DNA of 64,000 bases from Urophycis tenuis (lineage: Eukaryota > Chordata > Actinopteri > Gadiformes > Phycidae), in NCBI GenBank assembly GCA_036785325.1, contig JAXIVH010000021.1:738707-802706 (forward strand). The letters are read 5' to 3'. The notes under the pieces were generated by a model. It worked only from the letters and a program-made list of their open reading frames with translations. It searched no databases and was not told where the DNA came from. Position numbers and translations under genes: made by a program. This document shows positions 35,240 through 56,915 of this stretch, one piece after another; positions within the stretch are counted from its first letter, which is position 1; every line of letters begins with the position of its first letter.

Positions 35240-35548
35240 AGGGGGCGTGGCCTCCCACAGGTGCAGCAGAGCACTCTGGGTGGTAAGCTGATACGCTGCT
35301 TGACTACACACAGACTCCGCCCCCCCCACCTATATCAACAGCACAGCCCTGACATTGTCAGCCTGGGGAACAGCAGCACACACTCCATCCACAGTGTCTC
35401 AAAGAGGGGAAGTAGAGAGGAGGAGGAGAACAGAGAAAGACTACTGGGAAATCAACCGCTGAACTCCTCATTATACAAGAGCTTGGTGTCCACGGTAACG
35501 GGCCGACACCTTCAGCGGTCTCCCTCACGGCTTCCAGAACCCCGACAG
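35240..35548 (+). other. Possible 5' non-coding exon of the tetraspanin gene
   Basis: The stretch has a GC box (GGGGGCGTGG), CTATATCA, and ends in a good donor GACAG/GTGAGC at 35549. A matching acceptor TTCACAG lies at 38671, just upstream of the tetraspanin ATG. This link is an inference, with no transcript evidence. Confidence 0.25.
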
Positions 35549-35699
35549 GTGAGCCAGCTGAGGTTTGAGGTGTGGTCCGTGTGTCAGGTGTCACATGTCT
35601 GCTTTTTGTTCAATCACAAAAGGTTTCAACAAGCATCCTCTTGTCTCAGCTCTGAGACGGCAGGGCCAGTCCTACTCTCAGGGTAGGGTTCAGTCTGCC

Positions 35700-37140
35700 A
35701 GGTGAGACAGAAGTTTAGCATCTTCATCATGTTCCTCATGTGTGTTCACTGAGAGAACTCCCAGGAGGAAGTAACTAGATCACAAACCATTATAAACGTA
35801 CATCCTACAAACATATTGTCAATATTGTATAATAATGTATATTTAAAAACAATTGTAACTGATTCTTACAACATTTACCTGCCTTCATTCCATTTATATA
35901 TATTTATATACACACTGTATATACAGTCATGTAGACATGTATATCTTCATAATAGAGAGACAGCTTTATAGATCTCTATCTTTACATAAAAGAAGCAGAA
36001 ACGTTGGAGAGCGAGACAGTGAGACAGAATGGCTGGGTGAATTGTAGCTTTTATTTCCTTTGGGATTTGCATGTGACTGAGCATGTTAATACTCACCTGC
36101 TCAGGTAGGGATGTGGTCAGGCTAAGATCTCGTCAGGTACTCACCTGGTCAGGTAGTGATGTGGTCAAGTACTCACCTGGTCAGGTGCTCAGCTGGCCAG
36201 GTAGCCATTGTTGTAGGGGACCTACTGGGACCTACTGGGAGTTTCTCAGGGGATAACAGGAAGTAAAGCCAGCACTGGTGTAGTCTGGAGTCACAGCTTA
36301 TTGTTGAATTTTCCAACCTCCTCTGGACGTGTGTATGATTAACTCTGTGGTTGTCCCGGCAACCGGAAATCATCTGCCCTGGTCTCGTATTTGCTGACTC
36401 TTTGTCGGTGCTACTGCTTTTTAGCTGCCCTGCATAGCAAATCATTTACTTCAACTTTCTGTAAATCATGTCTTTACACAATATGTAGGCAAAATGTGAC
36501 CGTAAAGCACTTTCTGATTTGATCCACTGGGGTCAGTCTGTTCAGGGAATCCATGTCATGAAATGTCTGACAGATGTGTGCTACAAACATCCAAACAGAT
36601 GTTTTCACAGACAGCCTGTTGTAAGCCCACACAATGGGGTGTGTGTGTGGTCAGGTCACTGTTTGAGGACAACATTGTGTTTCCGAGACAACACACAAAG
36701 GTCTGGTTCTGAGTAGTCCGCTCAGCACCAGAGACAGGCGGCTCCGGACCACTGATGATACCATGGACTCAGAACACACGGCTTAGTGTGTGTGTGTGTG
36801 TGTGTGTGTGGCAGTTTGTGTGACCATGACTGCCTGTGAGGAAGAGACTAAGATGTAGTCGCTCTAGGGGCCTGTAGGTGCTTCACTGTAGAGACTGGAC
36901 TGGGACCAGCAGGTGGCGTCACCCACACCACATCCATATTTTGTTGTGTGTGTGTGTTTGATATAAGTTGTGTGTACGTGTGGTTGAATAGCTCTGATGA
37001 GGAAGTGGTTGGTGGTGTTGGTCCATAAAGGGTGACGTTAGAGTGGTTACTTCCCTCTGCTGTCATGACGAGACAGATGTTGTTGATATGAAGCCTTCTT
37101 TGTGTATGGTGTGTGTGTGTGTGTTTTCAGCCATTTCCTT
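35700..37140. other. Intergenic sequence without recognised gene
   Basis: AT-rich, with short direct repeats of CTCACCTGGTCAGGTA at 36095-36200 and a (TG)n run at 36786-36810. The ORFs are short and show no domain. Confidence 0.4.
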
Positions 37141-37145
37141 CTTCA

Positions 37146-37345
37146 GCTCCATACATTTACATTTACATTTAGAGCATTTAGCAGACACTTTTATCCAAAA
37201 CGACTTACAAAAAGTACATTTGTCAGAAGAGGGTGAAACATTTAATTGCTGTTAAATTAATTCAGTAAGCAAGTCGCCACAACAAGTTTCAAGCATTCCA
37301 ATTGCTAGGTTAACTATTGCTAGTATATAACATCTCTCTGCCATA
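37146..37345 (-). mobile_element. L2 LINE 3'-tail copy, inverted
   Basis: CATTTACATTTAGAGCATTT, GCAGACACTTTTATCC and a stretch ending in TTGCTAGTATATAACATCTC. It is the reverse complement of 38410-38577, so the two tails flank a 1-kb region as a large inverted repeat. Confidence 0.85.
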
Positions 37346-37739
37346 CCATACCAACGTTCTGCTCTGAGGAATGTCAAGGACAAGCTGAGCCAACACGCTG
37401 GTGGTTCTGAGCTCAAAAGCACCAGAGCCTCTCCTTATTTGTTCACAGCCGTTTCCACGTCATTGACTCAGCAGTACAACCCCCTCCAGGGAGCCAGTGG
37501 GGGGCCGGCGGCCCACCGCTGCTGTTTGGACAACGTGTGAGTGTTGAGAATGGACCAGAAGACAGACAGGGAGCAGGGCAGAGCTCTGCAGCCTCACTCT
37601 GTCACTTAGTGACAGCATGAAACTCTCAAGAGGATTCACCTTAGATAAAACCAAACCACTGCTCCCAGGGTAGGCATCGTTTGAGGCATAACATTGCATG
37701 ACAACATGTGATTCTCTAACCAACTGTCCTCATACCTCA

Positions 37740-38577
37740 CAGAAAACGACTTGCTTGATCCCCATCTGTCAGGCTAGGGCATTACACTATGTGCCTCACT
37801 GACCGTGAGGAACCTTGGCATAATACTCCACAACCAACTGTCCTGCACTGCAAGCATCACTGGAGGGACCCGCTCCTGTAGATTTACTCTCTACATCCGC
37901 AGGATCCTGCCATTCCTCACGAGGGAGGCAACACAGCTCCTGACCCAAGCACTTGTCATCTCCCTCCTCGACTACTGCAACTCCCTCTTAGCTGGACTCC
38001 CTGCAACTGCAATAAAACCTTTGCAGTGGATCCAGAACGCTGCAGCACGCCTTGTGTTCAACCGACACAAATTGTTCCACGTGACCCCCCTCTTCCATGA
38101 CCTCTGCTGGCTCCCTGTAGTGGCTCGTATCAAATTCAAGACGATGCTACTGGCCTACAAAGCCGTTAATGGAACTGCCCCTACCTACCTCCAAACATTA
38201 GTGAATCCCCACGCCCCTGCTGGAGCACTCCGTTCAACTACCTCAGCTGGTCGACTGGTACCGCCATCACTAAAAGAGGAAAAATTAAGACGGCGAAATC
38301 ACAACTTCACCTGAACCCTTCATCACATCCACCCTCTACCGACCCCCCCTACGAAAAAAAGAAAAAAGACAAAAACCCCCCCCCTACCCTTATGCTCTTT
38401 GAAACTTGGCACTTAGTCAGAGATGTTGTATACTAGCAATTGAAATGCTTGAAACTTGTTCTGGTGAACTTTCTTACTGTATTAACAGCAATTAAATATT
38501 TCACCTTCTTCTGACAATTGTAATTATTGTAAGTTGCTTTGGATAAAAGCGTCTGCTAAATGCCCTAAATGTAAATG
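37740..38577 (+). mobile_element. 5'-truncated L2-clade LINE, RT C-terminus plus 3' tail
   Basis: One open stretch (37805-38314, 169 codons) encodes the C-terminal RT region: RNLGIILHNQLS, LDYCNSLLAGLP, NAAARLVFN, LPVVARIKFKTMLLAYKAVN and LVPPSL. It is followed by the L2 tail GCGTCTGCTAAATGCCCTAA. It is a truncated, inactive copy. Confidence 0.88.
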
Positions 38578-38693
38578 ATTCATATGATACAACACACATT
38601 TAAATAAATCAACTGAAATGGTTTGCACTGATAACCAAATCTCTGAACAGATCTGGCCTGTGTATTCACAGGTAGGCCTCCTCCTCAGCCAGC

Positions 38694-41600
38694 ATGGGCT
38701 GCTTCGGGCTCCTCAAACTCATGATGTTCATCTTCAACAGCCTCATCTTCGTACGTCTCTTCCTTGTTGATGACAAACGATTGATTTATACCTGACATGA
38801 CATCTGAAAGATGACTAAGTGTTTCACCTGCCGCAGCTTTGTACTACCTTGTTACTACATGTTACTACCTTGTTACTACATGTTACTACCTTACTACATG
38901 TTACTACCTTGTTACTACTTGTTATTATCTTGTTACAGCAACAGATATTGTGACAATGCCTGTGGTTATCGTTGGTTTTATTTGACATGCTGATGCTTCA
39001 GTGATGACATGATTCCATTTTGACCAACACATCCTCAGTTTATACTTCACCTCCTTCTGACTCCTTTCTCCCCCTCCTCCCTGCTTCCTTTGCTCTGGTC
39101 TCCCCTTTCTATTTCATGTTCCTCAACCCTCCTCCTGCCTCCCCCTCACACCACCTCCCTCTCCTCCTCCTTCCCCCCTCTCACACCACCTTCCTCTCCT
39201 TCTCCCCCCTTTCACACCTCCTCCTCCTCTCACACCACCTCCTCCTCCTCCTCCTCTTACACTACCTCCTCCTCGTCTCTTTCTCCATCCTCCACAAGCC
39301 CACCACCCCTACGTCCTCGTCATCCATCACCTTCTCCTCTCCTCCAGGTGGCGGGCGCTGCCCTCCTGGGTGTGGGTATCTGGGTGAAGGTGGACAGTGG
39401 CTCCATCCTGGGCCTCCTCCAGAAGATCGAGGGAGATTCAGGAGCACTGGGCCAGCTGCTCAATGTGGGCTACCTGCTGGTGGCCGTGGGGGGTCTGCTG
39501 GTGGTCATCGGCTTCCTGGGATGCTGTGGTGCCGTCCGGGAGAGCCGGTGTATGCTCCTGCTGGTAGGTCTCCCCCCTGCTAGATCTCCCCCCTGGTAGG
39601 TCTGTACCCTGGTAGGTCTCCCCCCTGTAGGTCTCCCCCTGGTAGGTCTGTACCCTGGTAGGTCTCCCCCCTGGTAGGTCTGTACCCTGGTAGGTCTCCC
39701 CCTGGTAGGTCTGTACCCTGGTAGGTCTCCCCCCTGGTAGGTCTGTACCCTGGTAGGTCTCCCCCCTGGTAGGTCTGTACCCTGGTAGGTCTGTACCCTG
39801 GTAGGTCTCCCCCCTGTAGGTCTCCCCCTGGTAGGTCTGTACCCTGGTAGGTCTCCCCCCTGGTAGGTCTGTACCCTGGTAGGTCTGTACCCTGGTAGGT
39901 CTCCCCCCGGTAGGTCTCCCCCTGGTAGGTCTGTACCCTGGTAGGTCTCCCCCCTGGTAGGTCTGTACCCTGGTAGGTCTGTACCCTGGTAGGTCTCCCC
40001 CCCGGTAGGTCTCCCCCTGATAGGTCTCCCCCCTTGTAGGTCTGTACCCTGGTAGGTCTCCCCCCTGGTAGGTCTGTACCCTGGTAGGTCTCCCCCCCGG
40101 TAGGTCTCCCCCTGATAGGTCTCCCCCCTTGTAGGTCTGTACCCTGGTAGGTCTCCCCCCGGTAGGTCTCCCCCTGGTAGGTCTGTACCCTGGTAGGTCT
40201 CCCCCCTGGTAGGTCTGTACCCTGGTAGGTCTCCCCCTGGTAGGTCTGTACCCTGGTGGGTCTGTACCCTGGTAGGTTTCCCCCCGGTAGGTCTCCCCCC
40301 TGGTAGGTCTCCCCCCTGGTAGGTCTCCCCCCTTGTAGGTCTGTACCCTGGTAGGTCTCCCCCCCGGTAGGTCTCCCCCTGATAGGTCTCCCCCCTTGTA
40401 GGTCTGTACCCTGGTAGGTCTCCCCCTGGTAGGTCTCCCCCCGGTAGGTCTCCCCCCGGTAGGTCTCCCCCTTGTAGGTCTGTACCCTGGTAGGTCTCCC
40501 CCTTGTAGGTCTGTACCCTGGTAGGTGTCCCCCCTGGTAGGTCTCCCCCCGGTAGGTCTCCCCCTTGTAGGTCTGTACCCTGGTAGGTCTCCCCCTGGTA
40601 GGTCTCCCCCCGGTAGGTCTCCCCCTGATAGGTCTCCCCCCTTGTAGGTCTGTACCCTGGTAGGTCTCCCCCCGGTAGGTCTCCCCCCGGTAGGTCTCCC
40701 CCTTGTAGGTCTGTACCCTGGTAGGTCTCCCCCCTGGTAGGTCTGTACCCTGGTAGGTCTCCCCCTTGTAGGTCTGTACCCTGGTAGGTCTCCCCCTAGT
40801 AGTTCTCCCCCCTGGTTGCGGTGGGCTCAGTGTTGGCTGGTTTTCTGTACATTTAGACAGCTGGGAGCTGAGCTCTTCAGAAGGCTCTACGTTCAGCTCA
40901 GTACAGGAACATGGCCAGAACGTTGCTCTGCATTCATAATTCTGAATCATCACTGAAAAACACAGCCACTTTTTCCACACAGAAGTGTGCACCTCAGTCT
41001 CCAGGTCTGTGGTCATGTGCAGTGGTGTGTAAACACAGAATCAACTCAGGAATGAGTTTGTTTGTGGGTACTATTGGAGAAAACGACCTGGTCAGGGCAG
41101 TTCATATTGGCTTACCTGACAAAACAAAGACACAGCTGTGGGAGATGCTGAACTCTGGTTTACAATATAATGCATGTCAAGACTTCGATCGCACCTGCAC
41201 TGCCAGAGGAGGGGCGACGGCAGCTGCTCGGGGCTGGGGAACACTGCTGCCTGTCTTCATGAGGCTGAACATCTCCATCTTCATGAGGCTGAACATCTCC
41301 ATCTTCATGAGGCTGAATATCTCTATCTTCATGAGGCTGAAGACCTTTGTCTTCATGAGGCTGAACATCTCCTTCTCAAGTGCAGCTCCAGTTGATCCCC
41401 AGCAGCTAATGAGGTCCTTCTGTCCTCCAGTTCTTCATTATCATCCTGGTCATTTTCCTGGCGGAGGTGGCCGGTGCGGTGGTCATCTTGGTGTTCACTT
41501 CTGTGGTGGGTATCCTGTGGTGGAATATGATGTGTTCTGGCTCCACATCACTTCCCAGGTGTTAACAAGGTCTTAATGGGTGTTACCTTCCAGGTGAAGG

Positions 41601-43256
41601 ACTTGGTGGAGGAGCTGGGCGGCGCTGCCACCACCAACATCAGGAAGGACTACGGCAACGACAAAGACATCACCGGCCTGTGGGATACTACCATGTTAAC
41701 GGTATGTTGCCATGGAAACGGTATGTTGCCAAGTTCACACAATGGGGTGTGTTCTGCCTTGGATGTTTGTACCCCTTGTTTCTGTGTCTCCTGTCCGGTT
41801 AGCTGAGCTGCTGTGGATTCAACAACTACAGCGACTTCATGGGCTCCCCCTACTACAGCAACCACAACAACTCCTACCCCCCGCCTTGCTGTGACCCGGT
41901 GGCCAACCCCTGTGTTGAGCCTGTGGGAATTGGTCCATCCAACAAGGTAACATAAGGTCACCAAGGTCCTCCGTAGACCAACACTTAAGGTCCTTACACA
42001 CCAGACGCGTTTTATTCGCGAGAATATTTTGCATATTACAAACTATTAATGTTGTTATGACTGCATGCACACCAAACGCGATTTTTCGCAGCGAAAACGC
42101 GACAATTTTTTTTCTCGCAACAGGGTCGATTTTTTAAGCGTGATAAAACACATCATCCAATCATGTTACATGGAGTTTTAACTCCCGAACGAGAGTAGGG
42201 TACTCCCCCTCTCTTTCCCGAGTTTGTAAAATAGGGTGCACCCAAAACCTTCTCCTTTTACGTGCGGCAAGAAACATGGCAAACTCATCGTCGCTACTGC
42301 TGCTGCTAGACATGTCCATTTTACTCATAAATGAGCCGTCCCGAATTTTTTTCGCACATTCCATGCACAAATCTCGCATTGACGCAAAATCGCACCACTG
42401 CCTATGTGAATACTTTTGACGCGAGAAATTCGCAGGCGATTTTTTCGCAAAAACGCACCGCAATTTCGCATCGCGCCAGATGTGTAAGGACCTTGAATCT
42501 GTTTGAGAGGTGATTATTCCAACTGTGTTGTTCCCCAGACGGTAACCGGCTGCTTTAACAAGATAGTGAACCTTCTTAAGGAAAACTCCATCGTTATCAT
42601 TGCAGTGGCTCTGGGCATCGCCGTGCTGGAGGTGAGGCCCTCTGGGTGATTCACCCTCACTGTACGCTACTGTACTGCATGGTCAGCTCCACATCTTAAA
42701 GGGGTAGTTCGGAATTTTGGACATAGGACATAATATCCAAGTTAGCCTGTGTGTTATTCATCACTGGAGATGTTTTCAACAAATTTCATTCAGTTCTTCT
42801 AGTTGCAGAGATTGCTGGTGCTAGGCTAGTGCAAGTCAAGGGTTTCGGCCAGCCTGCTATAAAAAATAGTCTTACCCACTCCACAGTACACCCGGTAAAT
42901 ACATTATAACGCCAGACTATCGATGTACAGTAAATGTCTGTGTTGATAGAATAATGTTAGCAATAAAACTAACCTTGCATCGCCTGAATCATCGCATGTT
43001 GAGGGACTAGTTTCTGCCGGTAACCTAGGTAATATCAGTCTGCTGCTGCCGTAGCCTACTACCAGGAAGTAAAACAGGATGCTTCCTGTTTTGGAGCACA
43101 TTCTTTGTCATCCGTTCTCTTGTGATAAATGTAAGGCCTGGTTAACAGGAGCCCTGCTGGACATCTAAACCTCTACCTTTCTGCCAGATCTTGGCCATGA
43201 TCGTCGCCATGAGTCTCTACTGCCAGATTGGTTCTAAGAGGAGTGGGCTGCACTGA
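38694..43256 (+). CDS. tspan1: Tetraspanin, TSPAN1-like
   Basis: Seven coding exons: 38694-38750, 39348-39563, 41431-41505, 41594-41701, 41803-41946, 42539-42631 and 43188-43256. All phases are zero and the protein is 253 aa. Four membrane segments are visible: LMMFIFNSLIFVAGAALL, YLLVAVGGLLVVIGFLG, FFIIILVIFLAEVAGAVVIL and IIAVALGIAVLEILAMIVAM. The large loop has the CCG motif (LSCCGFNNYSDF), PPPCC and TGCF: six cysteines. It also has N-glycosylation sequons NYS and NNS. Text such as DTTM, NNYSDFMGSPYY and AEVAGAVVILVF is closest to TSPAN1 as I know it, whereas human synteny would predict TSPAN16. The symbol is therefore tentative; the family is certain. Tetraspanins organise membrane microdomains with integrins and other partners. 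Intron 2 is a donor-site minisatellite and intron 5 holds a Harbinger MITE. Confidence 0.88.
38846..38936 (+). repeat. TTGTTACTACATG-type short tandem repeat
   Basis: Five or six copies of CTTGTTACTACATGTTACTAC-like units (key piece GTTACTAC) in tetraspanin intron 1. Confidence 0.85.
39564..40815 (+). repeat. Minisatellite of tandem 5' splice sites in tetraspanin intron 2
   Basis: The array begins at the exon 2 donor. The exon ends CTCCTGCTG/GTAGGT and the array consists of CTGGTAGGTCTCCCCC and CTGGTAGGTCTGTACC units of about 16-19 bp. Several dozen copies of CTG/GTAGGT, a plausible donor, follow the true one. The 478-codon reverse ORF is an artefact. Confidence 0.95.
41258..41373 (+). repeat. 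24-bp minisatellite in tetraspanin intron 2
   Basis: Five copies of a 24-bp unit with CTTCATGAGGCTGAACATC, just upstream of exon 3. Confidence 0.92.
41989..42492 (-). mobile_element. PIF/Harbinger-derived element in tetraspanin intron 5
   Basis: Inverted ends GGTCCTTACACACCAGACGCG-like (left) and GGTCCTTACACATCTGGCG (right, inverted). On the minus strand it encodes SSSSSSDDEFAMFLAARKR then RRFWVHPILQTREREGEY, as at the start of HARBI1-type transposases of fish. There is no catalytic DDE region in its 504 bp, so it is a deletion derivative. Confidence 0.82.
42696..43135. mobile_element. Probable dispersed DNA element (MITE-like)
   Basis: It begins TTAAAGGGGTAGTTCGGAAT, a start I recognise from dispersed fish repeats. 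The right end is not clear. No coding capacity. Confidence 0.4.
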
Positions 43257-43604
43257 CCCGGCTCTCTGAGTCCGTCTTATCCAGCTCAGAACCAGTGCAC
43301 GTGTTGTTGTTGGTTTAGTGTTGGTACCGAATCAAGTTGATTTCTTGAATGAATTTCCATGTGCATTTCTTTAGGATAGAGCTCCCTTGGAAACTGTCAG
43401 CTGTCATGTTAGCCTCATGTTAGTCTCATGTTCGCATCATGTTTCTCACTTTAGCTTGGGAAGCTTCAGTCTACACTGAGATTCCAGTTGATTAACAGAA
43501 CTATTTGCATGATGGAAGTGATTAAACTTTGTATTGAGATGACTGCATAATGTCCGTGTAAGAGTTTTTACATTATTTGAATGTGATAGTGTCAAGCTTT
43601 TTGA

Positions 43605-43610
43605 AATAAA
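43605..43610 (+). terminator. Poly(A) signal of the tetraspanin gene
   Basis: AATAAA 349 bp after the stop codon, followed by a T/G-rich stretch. Confidence 0.75.
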
Positions 43611-43849
43611 GTTCTGATTATTTGTCTACAGCTCAACTCGCTGTGTTTCCAGAAGCATACGGACTGTAAACTGTTGGTTTTGGGTGTGTTGGTTCAGCCT
43701 GTGTGTCTACAAACCCATTTCACTACTGAAGAGACTCCGACTATTCAAATGTTGGAACAACTTGTCACTCGTTACTTCTCACAAGGGGAGGAACCATCTA
43801 GAAGGAGCAGCTGTTTCCTCTGAGGTCTTAGTAGTAGGCCTAAGTACTA

Positions 43850-44005
43850 ACCTAACACCTATACTAGTGATATAACCTCATGGAACCTAACACCTATACT
43901 AGTGATATAACCTCATGTAGCCTAACACCTATACTAGTGATATTAACCTCATGTAGCCTAACACCTATACTAATGAAATAACCTAATATAACCGAACACC
44001 TATAC
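43850..44005 (+). repeat. About 34-bp tandem repeat
   Basis: Four copies with CCTAACACCTATACTAGTGA and ATAACCTCATG between the tetraspanin and ttc39. The remainder of 43611-44600 holds no recognised gene; GGGTTAGTTAAG repeats occur near 44350-44470. Confidence 0.85.
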
Positions 44006-44657
44006 CACTGGTGGAGAACAGATGTTCTGCTGCACTAGTGCACCACAGCACTGCCGTGTGGTCAGACAGGTGAAGTACAGCGTCGGTTCATTCAAAGTGT
44101 TCCATGCTGGTTAAACGTCTCATTGCGCTTGACTTTCTTTCTTTCTTTCTTGAATCTTAGATCAGTCGATTGTGTATACAGTGATATCGAAATACAATGA
44201 ATGTATATTGGTGTTTAATGTCATCTCATTTAAAATCGAAGACATTATTGACTTTCAGGGGTAGGAGTTTACTCAATATGAACCATTTCATACGGAACGG
44301 AGCTCAGAACCACCGCTTTGATGGCTTCTTTAGCACTGAAGTGGAGAGGCTGGGTTAGTTAAGTTATGGTTAGTTGTTTGGGTTAGTTAAGTTATGCTTA
44401 GCTGGTTGGTGTTAGGTACGGCTGGGTTAGCTGGTTGGGGGTAGTTAGGCTGGGTTAGCTGGTTGGGGTTAGCAGTGTAAGGTGTGCGTGGCTCCTCGGT
44501 GAGGAGGAGTCAACCAGCTGCGCTCCTCCCGCACAACATCTCCGACAGATCGCTGGGAGACTCTGTGGACTTCTCTGTGACTCTACGGGAGTGGAGCTGG
44601 AGGAGACTCGGACTGTGGACTTCTCCGTGACTCTGAAGCTGGAGGAGACTGGAGACC

Positions 44658-55675
<11,018 letters not shown>

Positions 55676-56300
55676 GGAGAAGGACCACAACGTCTCCCTG
55701 GCCCAGAAGAATGCAGGACGCTGTGTTGAAGATCCTTACCTCAACCTCATCTAAGTGAAGGAACCCTGCCACCTTTTGGTGAACTGCAGCTACTTCGCCC
55801 ACCGTGTGATTGAAACAAAGGTTCCATAAAGGCAGAGTCAGCGGCCGCGGCCCCAGCTGTGTGGCCGGCCTGCTGGCTCTTTAGAGGAGTCAGAGCATGG
55901 CGACGCCAACATCTCAGTCACTTCCTGGAGCCAACTCTGTGTGAGAATGAAAGCCGAAGCTTTTATTGTGAATCCTGTGGTTAACATGTTTATAGAAGCA
56001 TCACATGTTCATGTTTACATTGAGAAACCTCCAGATTGTAATAGAATGCATTTCTAAGCTATATATACTCTGAACATTCCTCACACCCAATTGTATTTGT
56101 AAGATCAGCGTGTTCTTTGCTGGAAAGCGTCTAGTTAATGAAGTTTGTACTGTCAATGACAAGCAAGGTTCCCTTAAGGTATGGGATTACTTTAAGGGAA
56201 CCTGTGATTTTGAAGGTTATTTTAGTCTGCATACAAAATATGAGCAATCCTTTGATTTCGTGTTGGAAACCATGTGGAAGCTTTTTTCCGTAAATAAACT
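55676..56300 (+). other. ttc39 3' UTR
   Basis: Non-coding sequence from the stop codon to the AATAAA at 56293. It holds a hairpin AGGTTCCCTTAA (56166-56177) / TTAAGGGAACCT (56192-56203). Confidence 0.7.
56293..56298 (+). terminator. Poly(A) signal of ttc39
   Basis: AATAAA 620 bp after the ttc39 stop codon. It lies about 45 bp from the opposite-strand signal of gadd45gip1. Confidence 0.7.
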
Positions 56301-56338
56301 CAAACTTCCAACAATGTGCCTGTTCGATTTAAATTTCT

Positions 56339-56344
56339 TTTATT
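56339..56344 (-). terminator. Poly(A) signal of gadd45gip1
   Basis: AATAAA on the minus strand, 570 bp after the gadd45gip1 stop codon. Confidence 0.65.
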
Positions 56345-56505
56345 TTTCATCATTCATACAAATCAGAATAATTGTTATATTTCAAAAGAGCTCCAGCGTG
56401 GGCCAGACCAGACCGGTCCCAGCTTCCTGTCTTCTGGAGCGGAAAAAGTCTCCTCCTCATCGTTCATCCGACTACAGCGAGCGTGAGTTTGAACAGGACC
56501 AGGAG

Positions 56506-56915
56506 GAGGTCACTGGGAACAGGACCAGGAGGTCACTGGGGAACAGGAGGTCACTGGGGAACAGATCAGGAGGTCACTGGGGAACAGATCAGGAGGTCAC
56601 TGGGAACAGGACCAGGAGGTCACTGGGAACAGGACCAGGAGGTCACTGGGAACAGGACCAGGAGGTCACTGGGGAACAGGAGGTCACTGGGGAACAGATC
56701 AGGAGGTCACTGGGGAACAGATCAGGAGGTCACTGGGGAACAGGACCAGGAGGTCACTGGGGAACAGGACCAGGAGGTCATTGGGGAACAGGAGGTCACT
56801 GGGAACAGGACCAGGAGGTCACTGGGAACAGGACCAGGAGGTCACTGGGGAACAGGACCAGGAGGTCACTGGGAACAGGACCAGGAGGTCACTGGGGAAC
56901 AGGACCAGGAGGTCA
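56506..56915 (-). repeat. Minisatellite starting at the gadd45gip1 stop codon
   Basis: About 17 units of mixed length (16-23 bp) with GACCAGGAGGTCACTGGG on the plus strand. The unit at 56911 contains the gadd45gip1 stop TGA (minus strand CCCCAATGACCTCC). The array therefore extends from the end of the coding frame through the 3' UTR. Confidence 0.93.

Noticed and set aside
39580..41016. 478-codon minus-strand ORF rich in GETYQGTDLPGGRPTR
   Set aside because: Antisense reading of the donor-site minisatellite in tetraspanin intron 2.
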